Assembly: GCA_036795455.1 (NCBI GenBank)
Contig: DAIRET010000087.1
Span: forward strand, 1-11,485
Origin: DAIRET01 sp036795455
GTDB lineage: Bacteria; Bacteroidota; Ignavibacteria; Ignavibacteriales; Ignavibacteriaceae
Direction of reading: 5' to 3'
Length of the DNA: 11,485 nt
Both the position numbers and the translations under genes were made by a program. The notes under the pieces are model-generated. The model had not been told where the DNA came from. It worked only from the letters and a program-made list of their open reading frames with translations, and did no database searches. Positions 1 through 7,783 of the stretch are shown here, in pieces. Each line of letters opens with the position of its first letter. The first letter of the stretch is position 1.

Positions 1-401
1 GCATGGCTAATTAAAATTGTTCCGTAGAAATGCCCTATTTTATCAATCCATAACGCATAGTCCCAATCGTCCTGAATTCTAAAAACCCTGCTTTGATCTG
101 CCCACCAGGCATTCTTTTGATAGAAATGAATTGTTAAACCTGTACCAATTGTCAACGCTCCCATTCCATAAAGGACTGGATAATTAATATCTCGTGCCAA
201 CGGGTTTAATTCATCTTGCCTTACTTCGTAGAAGATTAATCTATCCGAAACGCTGCCAATCAAATCGTTTTTTAAGGTGTAAGTCGGGTAAACCTTATCA
301 AGTCCTTTTATTTCCGGTCGAATTTCATCTTGTGAAAAACTTGAGTTGCAGAAAACAAAAAAGATAATTGATATAAATAATATCTTCGTCTTCATAACCA
401 T
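1..401 (-). CDS. Secreted YfiM/DUF2279-type protein, 3' end beyond the window
   Basis: An open frame runs from an ATG at 401 off the left edge without a stop. The first 22 or so residues form a signal peptide (basic MKTK, hydrophobic ILFISIIFFVF, then a short polar stretch ending SFSQ). Further on there is a hydrophobic segment (YPVLYGMGALTIGTGLTI) followed by NAWW, a DDWDYALWIDKIGHFY stretch and a hydrophobic end. The pattern Trp-Trp, then D-W, then D-K-x-G-H, is what I associate with the YfiM/DUF2279 family of predicted envelope proteins; its function is not established. The start is ambiguous: ATG-GTT-ATG gives 401 or 395, and the weak AAAG at 412-409 fits 401 better. The gene lies 13 bp after the lysS stop, so it is probably the distal gene of the same operon. 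Confidence 0.62.
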   Translation of the reverse strand, partial: MVMKTKILFISIIFFVFCNSSFSQDEIRPEIKGLDKVYPTYTLKNDLIGSVSDRLIFYEVRQDELNPLARDINYPVLYGMGALTIGTGLTIHFYQKNAWWADQSRVFRIQDDWDYALWIDKIGHFYGTILISH

Positions 402-414
402 TTTAATTCTTTGT

Positions 415-1920
415 TTAATTTTCAGGTTTCATCTGCGGGAAGAAAATAACGTCCCTAATTGATGTCTGCCCTGTAAGCAGCATTACAAGCCTGTCGATAC
501 CGATTCCAAGTCCAGCCGTGGGCGGCATACCGTATTCTAAAGCACGGATAAAATCTTCATCATAAGACTGTGCTTCGTCATCACCTTCACTTCTTGCTTT
601 CACCTGTTGCGTGAACCGAGATTTTTGATCAAACGGATCATTCAATTCACTGAAGGCATTACAGATTTCTCTGCCTGCAACAAATCCTTCAAATCTTTCC
701 ACCAATCCGGGTATTGATCTGTGCATTTTTGCAAGCGGTGATGTTTCAACCGGGTAATCAATTATAAAAGTCGGTTGAATTAATTCGCTTTGAACAGTAA
801 CCTCAAATATTTCATCTATAAGTTTTCCGCGGCTTGTTGTTCTTGAAACATCAATTCCTAATTTCTTTGCAGTAGAAATCATCTCAGAATCGTCAACTTT
901 TAGAACATCAATTCCTGTCTTTTCTTTTATTGCTTCAACCATCGATACGCGTTTCCACGGTTTTTGAAAACTTATTTTATGTCCGTCGAATTCAAACTCC
1001 AATGATCCAAAAACCTTCAAGCATAATTCGGAAACCATATCCTCGACAAAGTTCATCATCCACAAATAGTCTTTATATGCAACGTAGACTTCAAGCATTG
1101 TGAATTCAGGGTTATGCGTTTTATCCATACCTTCATTCCGGAAATCTTTAGAGATTTCGTACACACCGCTAAAACCGCCTACAATTAATCTTTTCAAGTA
1201 TAATTCATCTGCAATTCTTAAATACAACGGCATATCAAGTGTGTTATGATGCGTAACAAATGGTCTTGCACTTGCTCCACCGTATAGCGGCTGTAAAATC
1301 GGGGTTTCAACTTCAAGAATTTCGTTTGAATCCATAAAACTTCTTAAAAAAGTAATTGCTTTACTTCTTTTTGTGAAGACATCTTTGATTTCAGGATTAA
1401 CGATAAGATCAACATATCTTTGCCTGTAGCGAAGTTCTTTATCTGCAAATTGATCGTAAACAACCTTCTCCCCTTTTTCGTCTACAACTTCTTTTGCAAT
1501 AGGTATAGGACGAACAGATTTTGAAAGTAAATGTAATTCTTTAACATGGACTGAAATTTCCCCGGTCTTTGTTTTGAATACAAAACCTTTAACACCGATA
1601 ATATCACCGATATCCATCAATTTAAAATTATCATAAGCATCACCCAATTCATCACGTTTCATGTATATCTGGATTCTACCTGTATTATCCTGTATGTGGG
1701 CAAATGATGCTTTCCCCATCCTTCTAATAGCCATTATTCTTCCGGCTATTGATACGTTCTGTTCTTTTCCTTCTTCGTAACTGTTTTTTATTGAAACAGA
1801 GTTTGAATCTACATCAAATGAGTATGCATAGGTTTGAACACCCTTTGCTTTCAATTCTTCTAATTCTTCTATTCTTCTTTTAATTAACGCATTAATGTCT
1901 TCAATTAAAATGTTATCCAC
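415..1920 (-). CDS. lysS: Lysyl-tRNA synthetase, class II
   Basis: Charges tRNA-Lys with lysine in the cytoplasm. Residue numbers are for the 501-aa product. An N-terminal OB-fold anticodon-binding domain (about 55-135; VSIAGRIMAIRRMGKASF) is followed by the class II catalytic core, with motif 2 around 260-277 (FRNEGMDKTHNPEFTMLE) and motif 3 around 470-482 (GLGIGIDRLVMLL). The length is normal for bacterial LysS. I chose the GTG at 1920 because AGGAG (1930-1926) sits five bases upstream. The longer in-frame TTG at 1953 would place that site inside the gene and overlap dacB. From the GTG there is a 10-bp gap to the dacB stop, consistent with co-transcription. The identification is secure; only the start is a judgement. 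Confidence 0.96.
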   Translation of the reverse strand: MDNILIEDINALIKRRIEELEELKAKGVQTYAYSFDVDSNSVSIKNSYEEGKEQNVSIAGRIMAIRRMGKASFAHIQDNTGRIQIYMKRDELGDAYDNFKLMDIGDIIGVKGFVFKTKTGEISVHVKELHLLSKSVRPIPIAKEVVDEKGEKVVYDQFADKELRYRQRYVDLIVNPEIKDVFTKRSKAITFLRSFMDSNEILEVETPILQPLYGGASARPFVTHHNTLDMPLYLRIADELYLKRLIVGGFSGVYEISKDFRNEGMDKTHNPEFTMLEVYVAYKDYLWMMNFVEDMVSELCLKVFGSLEFEFDGHKISFQKPWKRVSMVEAIKEKTGIDVLKVDDSEMISTAKKLGIDVSRTTSRGKLIDEIFEVTVQSELIQPTFIIDYPVETSPLAKMHRSIPGLVERFEGFVAGREICNAFSELNDPFDQKSRFTQQVKARSEGDDEAQSYDEDFIRALEYGMPPTAGLGIGIDRLVMLLTGQTSIRDVIFFPQMKPEN

Positions 1921-1930
1921 AACATCTCCT

Positions 1931-3424
1931 TTATTTTCTTTTGAAGTTTGCAAGCCGTAAGCAGACTAAATCCTGTATAAGGTCAGCTAATACGACAGGC
2001 ACTGTAAAATTATTTGCCAGTATTGAAAAAGCTACCGGTTCTTTATCGCCTGTAAAAACATAACCGGATAAACATCTTGCCGCACCGATGAAACCTGTTT
2101 TAGCGCGAACATTATTTTGAGTTCTCGCTTTACGCATTCGTTTTGCAAGTGATCCATCAACACCGGCAATGGGAAGCGAATTATAAAAATGTAAAAACTG
2201 TTCATCTTTATACATATAACCGAGTAAAGAAACTATATGGTTTGGTGAAACAAGATTTAACCGCGATAAACCCGAACCATCTACAATCTGCAAACCATCA
2301 GGGTTAATACCCATATCACTGAAAAGTTTTTTTGCTGCTGTAATCCCGTTTGAAGCAGAGCCGTATCCTTCTTTTTCGTACCCGATTGTTTTAATCAATT
2401 GCTCGGCAAAAAAGTTTTGACTGTTTTTATTAATTACTTTTACTATTTCTTTTAAGCCCGGAGAATAATGTGTGAATAACAGATTCATCCCGTCATAAAA
2501 CAGTGGTTCGGAAAGATCATCAACATCAATAGGAAATCCTTTAACTCTGATTCCCTTCTTATTTAATATTTCTGACAAAACAACAACGTAGTATTGAGTC
2601 GGGTTATTTATAGTACTGAATCTTTTAATCGTTTCCGAGCCTTCTTTTATTCTACCGTAAACAGTAATGATATTTGTACCTCTTTCTCTATGCAAGTTTA
2701 TATCAGCCGCGGAGTCTTTATGAACCGTGATCACATTATTGTTTATAATAATATATTTTGAAGCTGGAACAGAGGTAATATTGGCTTTCAAACCCGGTTT
2801 TGTCGGGTTAATAATTATATCTACGCAGTTATCATTAAGTGATAAAGCCCCTGAGGGAGCAGCATACCAATCGCTTTCATAATCCCATGACCAACCGTTA
2901 CCCAATCCTTTATCGTCAAAAGCATTATCATCACCGATTATATTTCCACTGATTTCATCAATACCTCTTTCAAGAAGAGAGTCAGCCCAAAGTTCGAAAA
3001 TCTGCGTTATGTTTTCGTTGTAAAACCTTCCTGATATTGCGGGATCACCGAATCCTTTTACAATAAGATCACCTTTTAAAATTGAACCGTCTATAATCCC
3101 TTTCATGTAGATTTCAGTTTTAAAGCGATAATTGTTTCCTAACAAAAGTAGTCCCGCTGAAGTTGTAAACAGTTTCGTATTAGAAGCCGGCATAAACAAT
3201 TTATTCTCGTTCCGCTTGTATAAATACTCACCGGTTACCAATGATTGAATGACTACACCCCAATTAGCATTACTAAAGTTCGGATCGTTGAAGATGTCTT
3301 CCATTTGCTGCCACAATTCACTGACAGTAGCGTAACTGTATTTAGGAATTGTATCATATTGTACTTCCTGTGCAGATATGCATGCAGTAAATATTAAAAG
3401 AAAAAGCAATACTTTACTTTGCAT
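1931..3424 (-). CDS. dacB: D-alanyl-D-alanine carboxypeptidase/endopeptidase, PBP4 type (peptidase S13)
   Basis: Exported penicillin-binding protein that trims or opens peptidoglycan cross-links. A cleavable signal peptide spans residues 1-18 or 19 (VLLFLLIFTACISA then Q). All three active-site motifs of the serine penicillin-recognising fold are present: SxxK at 81-84 (SNTK), SxN at 335-337 (SQN) and KTG at 442-444. The roughly 250 residues between the first two motifs are the insertion typical of the S13 (PBP4/DacB) family, and VDGSGLSRLN at 381-390 is also characteristic. The 497-aa length fits. ATG is preceded by AAAGGAA, and the start overlaps the upstream pseudouridine synthase by 11 bp, which suggests translational coupling. 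The family is clear; the symbol follows E. coli usage. Confidence 0.93.
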   Translation of the reverse strand: MQSKVLLFLLIFTACISAQEVQYDTIPKYSYATVSELWQQMEDIFNDPNFSNANWGVVIQSLVTGEYLYKRNENKLFMPASNTKLFTTSAGLLLLGNNYRFKTEIYMKGIIDGSILKGDLIVKGFGDPAISGRFYNENITQIFELWADSLLERGIDEISGNIIGDDNAFDDKGLGNGWSWDYESDWYAAPSGALSLNDNCVDIIINPTKPGLKANITSVPASKYIIINNNVITVHKDSAADINLHRERGTNIITVYGRIKEGSETIKRFSTINNPTQYYVVVLSEILNKKGIRVKGFPIDVDDLSEPLFYDGMNLLFTHYSPGLKEIVKVINKNSQNFFAEQLIKTIGYEKEGYGSASNGITAAKKLFSDMGINPDGLQIVDGSGLSRLNLVSPNHIVSLLGYMYKDEQFLHFYNSLPIAGVDGSLAKRMRKARTQNNVRAKTGFIGAARCLSGYVFTGDKEPVAFSILANNFTVPVVLADLIQDLVCLRLANFKRK

Positions 3425-4151
3425 GTTTTTTTATTCCTTTAATTTCATTAGGAGTCAACTGCCTGTACGCACCTTCAGGCAGATTAATTAATGTGATATT
3501 GCCAAAACTTTTTCTATGAAGACCAATTACCCGGTAACCTAAAGCTGCAAACATATTTTTTACAAAATGATTTCTTCCTTCATGGGTTATTACAGTAGGA
3601 TTCTTTAAACTATTTGCAGGGTATTTAATCGAACTGAATTTACCTCGAACTCCTTCAACAAATACCGACCTTAAAAGTTTTTCTTCATCTTTTTCTTTTA
3701 ACGGTTTATCTAATTTAACTTCATACTCTCGCGGAATATTGTTTGACGGATGCGACAAAAGCTGTGCAAAATCTCCATCGTTTGTTAATACGAGTACGCC
3801 GGTAGTATTATAATCAAGTCTTCCAACCGGGAATATCTTTTCGTTTGTTTTTATAAGGCTAACAACCGTTGGTCTTTTTTTCTCGTCATTTGTTGTTGAC
3901 ACGTATCCTTTCGGTTTATGCAATAAGAAGTAGACATGCTTTCTTGAACGAACTGGTTCTCCGTCAACAAAAACTTTATCTTTATCAATATTAATATTGA
4001 AAGCAAGAGTAGAAACGGTTTTTCCATTAACAACAATTCTACGTTGTAAAACTAATTCTTCGGCTTTCCTTCTTGATGCAATTCCGCATTCAGCAAGGAA
4101 GCGGTTAATTCTCATCTGTTTGGGTTGCTTCGGTTTCGAGTTCGTTTGCAA
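3414..4151 (-). CDS. rRNA pseudouridine synthase, RsuA/RluB/RluE/RluF family
   Basis: Converts a specific uridine of ribosomal RNA to pseudouridine. An S4 RNA-binding domain (residues 13-60, beginning MRINRFLAECGIASRRKAEE) precedes the catalytic domain, with the signature GRLDYNTTGVL at 110-120, in which Asp113 is the expected nucleophile. The length of 233-245 aa fits the family. Target specificity (16S U516 versus 23S U2605) cannot be decided from the sequence; the neighbourhood with scpA/scpB is the usual one for RluB. Two starts compete. TTG at 4151 has GAGG six bases upstream and adds a basic 12-residue N-terminal tail, but overlaps scpB by 47 bp. ATG at 4115 matches the usual family N terminus and overlaps scpB by 11 bp but has no Shine-Dalgarno site. 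I keep the TTG on ribosome-binding evidence, with low certainty. Confidence 0.92.
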   Translation of the reverse strand: MQTNSKPKQPKQMRINRFLAECGIASRRKAEELVLQRRIVVNGKTVSTLAFNINIDKDKVFVDGEPVRSRKHVYFLLHKPKGYVSTTNDEKKRPTVVSLIKTNEKIFPVGRLDYNTTGVLVLTNDGDFAQLLSHPSNNIPREYEVKLDKPLKEKDEEKLLRSVFVEGVRGKFSSIKYPANSLKNPTVITHEGRNHFVKNMFAALGYRVIGLHRKSFGNITLINLPEGAYRQLTPNEIKGIKKHAK

Positions 4152-4755
4152 TTTGGTCCTCTATTAAGTTCATCATAATTTTTCTTTTTTGTTCAATAAA
4201 ATCTTCGTCTTGCATTATTTCTTCAATCTCTCTCGGTTTAGGGAGGTCGCTTATTTTGTATAAACCGAAGTACTTTAAAAACTCCGGTGTAGTAACATAA
4301 AGCAGAGGTCTTCCAACTGTCTCTGCTCGCCCTGAAATAGTTATCAGTTTTTTTTCCAATAAAGTAGTAATAATATAATCGGAGTTAACACCTCTAATAG
4401 ACTCAAGTTCCGGTTTTGTTAAAGGTTGTTTATATGCAATTATTGCAAGTGTTTCCAACGCTGCCTGGCTCAATCTTCTTTTACTTTTTTCCGAAGATAG
4501 AAATCCAAGGTATTTCGCAAATTCAGGTTTAGTTGCAAAGAGCAATCCACCGGAAATTTTAACTATCTGAAAACAACTTTTATTCTCATTGTATAAATTG
4601 TTTAACTGTTCGATACAAGCATCAATGTCCTCTTCAGAAATTTGAATATCTTCACCGTCGATTCCTTTTATAGCCCTAATAATTTCGGAATGTTTAATCG
4701 GTTCATCCGAGGCAAAGATTAATGCTTCAACTATGTTTTTATAAATGTTGTCCAT
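4105..4755 (-). CDS. scpB: Segregation and condensation protein B
   Basis: Winged-helix partner that, with ScpA, bridges the SMC heads in the bacterial condensin complex. The start MDNIYKNIVEALIFASDEPI and the central RRLSQAALETLAIIAYKQP, GVNSDYIITTLLEKKLI and GRPLLYVTTPEFLKYFGL are classic ScpB features covering both winged-helix domains. The ATG at 4755 gives 216 aa, close to the normal ScpB size; an in-frame ATG at 4803 would add 16 unlike residues lying wholly within scpA. From 4755 the gene overlaps the scpA stop by 17 bp, and the nearest SD-like bases (GGA) are too close to be good, so expression probably depends on coupling to scpA translation. Confidence 0.95.
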   Translation of the reverse strand: MDNIYKNIVEALIFASDEPIKHSEIIRAIKGIDGEDIQISEEDIDACIEQLNNLYNENKSCFQIVKISGGLLFATKPEFAKYLGFLSSEKSKRRLSQAALETLAIIAYKQPLTKPELESIRGVNSDYIITTLLEKKLITISGRAETVGRPLLYVTTPEFLKYFGLYKISDLPKPREIEEIMQDEDFIEQKRKIMMNLIEDQIANELETEATQTDEN

Positions 4756-5467
4756 TTTCCAAACCGTAAATAACAAAATCATTAAAATCGGGTGTAGCTT
4801 CAATGCCGATTTTGTTCATTTTCGTTAGTTCGAGTAATGCAATAAAAGTAATTACAATTTTTATCCTTTCTTTTATTCCATCAACAAGACTTAAAAAATG
4901 CAGCTTTTTGAATTCCTTAAGTTTCTCAAGTATATAATTAATTTGTTCATCTATCGTAACAGGTACTTTTACGATTTCATGTACAAATTGTTCTTTTTTA
5001 TCTTCAAGTACTTTTTTAAATGCTTTTGTAAGATCGTAAATAGTAATGTTTTTTAACAAAGAGTCGAATTCAGGCGGAGCTTCTTTCGGGTCTTCGCTAA
5101 AATAATTTCTGAAGTTTAACTTCCTCTGGTTCGATTCAAAGAAATAGAGTTCTTCAGCCATTTCTTTATACCGTTTATATTCAAGGAGAGCTTTTACCAA
5201 ATCTGCACGGGGGTCAATCTCCTCCCCTTTTTCATCAAACTCTTTAGGAAGCAGAAGTTTTACTTTTATGTGCATCAAGGTAGAAGCCATAAAAATAAAA
5301 TCGCCTGCGATTTCAAGATCAAGCAATTTAATAAGATTTACATATTCCAGAAATTCCTTTGTTATCCTTGCAATAGGAATATCGTAAATATTCAACTCAT
5401 CTCTTTTAATAAAGAAAAGGAGCAGATCAAGAGGTCCTTCAAATTGATCTAATCTAATCTTGAACAC
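4739..5467 (-). CDS. scpA: Segregation and condensation protein A
   Basis: Kleisin subunit of the SMC-ScpAB chromosome-organising complex. The N terminus carries the family hallmark FEGPLDLLLFFIKRDELNIY followed by IPIARITKEFLEY, which forms the SMC-neck-binding helical domain. The C-terminal part (from about 165) ends in a small winged-helix region (VVITFIALLELTKMNKIGIE) expected to bind the SMC head. The 242-aa length is normal. The start is GTG at 5467, only two bases after the trpS stop (TGATTGTG), with no clear Shine-Dalgarno site, so it probably relies on ribosomes finishing trpS. smc itself is not in the window. Confidence 0.95.
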   Translation of the reverse strand: MFKIRLDQFEGPLDLLLFFIKRDELNIYDIPIARITKEFLEYVNLIKLLDLEIAGDFIFMASTLMHIKVKLLLPKEFDEKGEEIDPRADLVKALLEYKRYKEMAEELYFFESNQRKLNFRNYFSEDPKEAPPEFDSLLKNITIYDLTKAFKKVLEDKKEQFVHEIVKVPVTIDEQINYILEKLKEFKKLHFLSLVDGIKERIKIVITFIALLELTKMNKIGIEATPDFNDFVIYGLENGQHL

Positions 5468-5469
5468 AA

Positions 5470-6447
5470 TCAGCCCAGGTTCATTTTATTTCTTACTTCT
5501 TGCATTGTTTTAACCGCCAACTCTCTTCCCCTGTTTTCTCCATCGTAGAGAATGTCTTTTACAAGTTCAGGGTTGCTTTCATAATGTTTTCTTTTCTCGA
5601 TAATCGGACTCAAGAAAGAAGAGATTTTTGAGGCGCATTTCATTTTACAATCAACACAACCGAGTTGCCCGCTTCTACAACCGGATTCAATTTCTTCAAC
5701 TTCAGAAGGATTGAATTTTTTATGATAAGAAAAAATCAAACATACTTCAGGTCTGCCCGGGTCATTTTTCCTTACTTTCTGCGGATCTGTAACTGCTTTT
5801 CTCAGTTTCCCTTTCACTGTATCTTCTTCATCTGAAAGAAGAATCGTGTTACCGAGTGATTTACTCATTTTAGTATTTCCGTCTAATCCAACCAATCTCG
5901 AAAAATTTGTAAGGAGAGGTTCCGGTTCCGGGAAAACATTTCCATACTGGTTATTAAACTTCCGCGCAATTTCTCTTGCAATTTCGATATGCGGAACCTG
6001 ATCTTCTCCTACCGGTACACAATTCCCTTTATAGAGAAGAATATCTGCCGCTTGCAAAACGGGATAACCGAGATGACCGTAAATAACATTCTCAATATTC
6101 AGGTCCCTAATCTGGTCTTTTATTGTCGGGTTTCTTTCAAGACGGTTTACAGTAATCAGCATAGAGAAAATCAAATTTAGTTCTGTATGTTCTTTAATTT
6201 GAGATTGCCTGAAAATTGGGCTTATTTCCGGATTTAATCCGGCAGCGAGCCAATCTATTACCATATCAATAGTATCTTCATACACGTTTGAAGTATCAAG
6301 ATTTGTTGTAAGTACATGGTAATCAGCTATAAGATGATAATTCTCATAATCTTCTTGAAGATTAATCCAGTTTTCAAGTGCGCCGACATAATGTCCAATA
6401 TGCAGTTTGCCGGTAGGACGCATACCGCTAAGTATTCTTTTTTTCAT
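5470..6447 (-). CDS. trpS: Tryptophanyl-tRNA synthetase with a putative [4Fe-4S] cysteine motif
   Basis: Class I synthetase that charges tRNA-Trp. HIGH motif: residues 16-19 (KLHIGHYVGALENW); KMSKS motif: 193-197 (TKMSKSLGNT). The tryptophan-pocket region includes VGEDQ at 146-150. The length (325 aa) is typical. Near the C-terminal anticodon-binding domain, cysteines at 236, 257, 264 and 267 form C-x20-C-x6-C-x2-C, plus Cys271. As I recall it, Thermotoga maritima TrpRS binds a [4Fe-4S] cluster through C-x22-C-x6-C-x2-C in the same place, so this enzyme likely belongs to that iron-sulphur subgroup (inference). ATG at 6447 has no Shine-Dalgarno site. The gene follows the HNH gene by 39 bp and is two bases ahead of scpA. 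Confidence 0.96.
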   Translation of the reverse strand: MKKRILSGMRPTGKLHIGHYVGALENWINLQEDYENYHLIADYHVLTTNLDTSNVYEDTIDMVIDWLAAGLNPEISPIFRQSQIKEHTELNLIFSMLITVNRLERNPTIKDQIRDLNIENVIYGHLGYPVLQAADILLYKGNCVPVGEDQVPHIEIAREIARKFNNQYGNVFPEPEPLLTNFSRLVGLDGNTKMSKSLGNTILLSDEEDTVKGKLRKAVTDPQKVRKNDPGRPEVCLIFSYHKKFNPSEVEEIESGCRSGQLGCVDCKMKCASKISSFLSPIIEKRKHYESNPELVKDILYDGENRGRELAVKTMQEVRNKMNLG

Positions 6448-6486
6448 TTTATTATGGAGTATATACGAATTTAGTTGTAAAAATAA

Positions 6487-7023
6487 TTATGTTAAATAAA
6501 GATACGGTTTCCAATTTTCGTCAATCTTTGCAACCGAGTTTTTAATAAACAAAATATGACTCGGTTTATACGGTTTATTTCTAAGCTGCATATTCACTTC
6601 CGCAGGTGTTCTATCTCCTTTTTTGTTATTACAAACCGTGCATGCAGCAACAAGATTTTCCCAGCTGTCAATTCCACCGCGGGCTTTCGGTATAACATGG
6701 TCTATTGTTAAAGGTAGATCTCCTCTTCCGCAATATGCACATTTGTACATATCCCTGCGTAAAATATTCTTTCTTGTAAGTACCACTTTTCGGTAAGGAA
6801 CATTGATATATTTTGAAATCCTTATAACCGAAGGCCATGGAAAAACACCGCTTACGGAATGGAGGGATTTCCTTGTATCATTTGATACTAACTCAGCCTT
6901 ACCGAGAAAAAGTAGAATTATTGCTTTTTTTATATTACAGATGGTTAGTGGCTCGAAGCTTTGATTTAAGACTAAAACTCTGGCATTGAGTCTTCCATTG
7001 AAACTTTTAGTCTGTTCGAAAAT
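6487..7023 (-). CDS. HNH endonuclease family protein with no canonical start codon
   Basis: The canonical-start reading frame begins at a GTG (6786), but the frame is open upstream to a stop at 7050-7048, and the upstream translation is plainly part of the protein: ARVLVLNQSFEPLTICNIKK, LFLGKAEL, then FPWPSVIRISKYINVPYRK lead directly into VLTRKNILRRD. I know this arrangement from the roughly 170-190-aa HNH nucleases of Bacteroidota and relatives. The zinc/HNH core has CAYC (95-98), DH (108-109), Asn123 and CTVC (128-131), numbering from an ATT at 7023. No ATG, GTG or TTG exists in frame between the upstream stop and 6786, so the true start is unclear: ATT at 7023 (GGGAGG lies just two bases upstream) or ATT at 7035 are candidates. 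The biological role is unknown; no methylase accompanies it. Confidence 0.85.
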   Translation of the reverse strand: MFEQTKSFNGRLNARVLVLNQSFEPLTICNIKKAIILLFLGKAELVSNDTRKSLHSVSGVFPWPSVIRISKYINVPYRKVVLTRKNILRRDMYKCAYCGRGDLPLTIDHVIPKARGGIDSWENLVAACTVCNNKKGDRTPAEVNMQLRNKPYKPSHILFIKNSVAKIDENWKPYLYLT

Positions 7024-7034
7024 AACCTCCCGAA

Positions 7035-7220
7035 TTACTTCTTTTCTTTAATTATAAAATAAATTCTAAAACTTAACCGGAAAACTAACAAAAACATACT
7101 GAACCCTACAATATAAATATAAGTCCACACCGGGACTGCTTCTGTCATCATTAAAATGAATAGAATAAGTACAATACCGAGTGCTACATAAGAAAGTTTT
7201 TCAAATAATTGTCTTGACAT
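7035..7220 (-). CDS. Small two-segment membrane protein, unknown function
   Basis: The 61-aa product has two predicted membrane helices, LSYVALGIVLILFILMMTEA (about 9-28) and VWTYIYIVGFSMFLLVFRL (about 31-49), and a basic C terminus ending IIKEKK. I do not recognise a family. It is the first gene after the likely promoter of the long minus-strand operon, and its stop codon lies directly before the HNH frame (TAA at 7037-7035, followed by CGGGAGG). The ATG at 7220 has only a weak upstream purine run. The hydrophobic pattern and tight placement make it likely to be real, but conservation cannot be judged here. Confidence 0.65.
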   Translation of the reverse strand: MSRQLFEKLSYVALGIVLILFILMMTEAVPVWTYIYIVGFSMFLLVFRLSFRIYFIIKEKK

Positions 7221-7248
7221 CAGGACTCAATTAAAAATAAAAATTTAC

Positions 7249-7260
7249 TGTGCAAATATA
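7249..7260 (-). promoter_or_regulatory. Likely promoter -7 element of the minus-strand operon
   Basis: Read on the minus strand this is TATATTTGCACA, which fits the Bacteroidota housekeeping -7 consensus TAnnTTTG exactly, 28 bases before the ATG at 7220. No convincing -33 TTTG is present at the expected distance. The identical 12 bases occur upstream of tRNA-Ser at 9507-9518. Confidence 0.55.
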
Positions 7261-7365
7261 ACGAATTAGCGTTTTAAATTGCTATTTATGGGGAGATTCA
7301 TTAATTCTTTCTATTTGGGAATGATTCGAGGCAATCAGGTATTTAATTCTTTACAAAAAATTCAC

Positions 7366-7394
7366 TTGACAATTTGAAGGCAACAATATATTTT
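7366..7394 (+). promoter_or_regulatory. groESL promoter
   Basis: A perfect -35 hexamer TTGACA (7366-7371) is followed 17 bases later by TATTTT (7389-7394), or by TATATT at 15 bases. TATATTTT at 7387 is also one base from the Bacteroidota -7 form TAnnTTTG, with CTTG 18 bases upstream. It directly abuts and slightly overlaps the CIRCE operator, so bound repressor would block transcription initiation. Confidence 0.75.
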
Positions 7395-7419
7395 AGCACT
7401 CATCAATTTAGAGTGCTAA
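7393..7419 (+). promoter_or_regulatory. CIRCE operator (HrcA binding site)
   Basis: Perfect match to the CIRCE consensus TTAGCACTC-N9-GAGTGCTAA (arms 7393-7401 and 7411-7419, spacer nine bases). It overlaps the promoter and lies 43 bases before groES. HrcA repressor binding here gives heat-inducible chaperonin expression in many bacteria; hrcA itself is not in the window. Confidence 0.97.
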
Positions 7420-7461
7420 TAATTTTTTTAAACAATCATAAACCATATAGGAGGTTCAAAA

Positions 7462-7758
7462 ATGAGTAAAATGAATTTACACCCGCTGGCAGATAGAGTT
7501 ATCGTAAAGCCAACGGAAGCCGAAGAAAAAACAAAAGGCGGAATTATATTACCTGATACCGCTAAAGAAAAACCGATTGAAGGTACTGTTGTTGCTGTTG
7601 GTCCGGGAAAAGTATCGGAAGACGGAAAAACAGTTGCATTAACTGTAAAAAACGGTGATAAAGTATTATACGGAAAATACAGCGGCACCGAAGTTACAGT
7701 TGAAGGTGTTGATTATCTTATAATGCGCGAAAGCGACATTTTTGCAATTATTAAATAA
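7462..7758 (+). CDS. groES: Co-chaperonin GroES (Cpn10)
   Basis: Heptameric lid of the GroEL folding chamber. The 98-aa product has the standard start (LHPLADRVIVKPTEAEE), the mobile loop that docks on GroEL (TKGGIILPDTAKEKP, with the hydrophobic triad IIL), VAVGPGK, and the C-terminal DKVLYGKYSGTEV with a final YLIMRESDIFAII. The length is normal. AGGAGG lies at 7449-7454, seven bases before the ATG, the strongest ribosome-binding site in the window, in keeping with an abundant protein. It is first in the groESL operon, 25 bp ahead of groEL, under the CIRCE operator. Confidence 0.98.
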   Translation: MSKMNLHPLADRVIVKPTEAEEKTKGGIILPDTAKEKPIEGTVVAVGPGKVSEDGKTVALTVKNGDKVLYGKYSGTEVTVEGVDYLIMRESDIFAIIK

Positions 7759-7783
7759 CGATAAACAAATAGGAGATTAAAAA

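Noticed and set aside
3851..4036. 61-codon minus-strand open frame
   Set aside because: Lies wholly inside the pseudouridine synthase gene on the same strand in another frame; low-complexity translation and no family resemblance.
5270..5452. 60-codon plus-strand frame in scpA, and 63 codons at 5989-6180 in trpS
   Set aside because: Antisense to clear genes, with no ribosome-binding site or recognisable domain.
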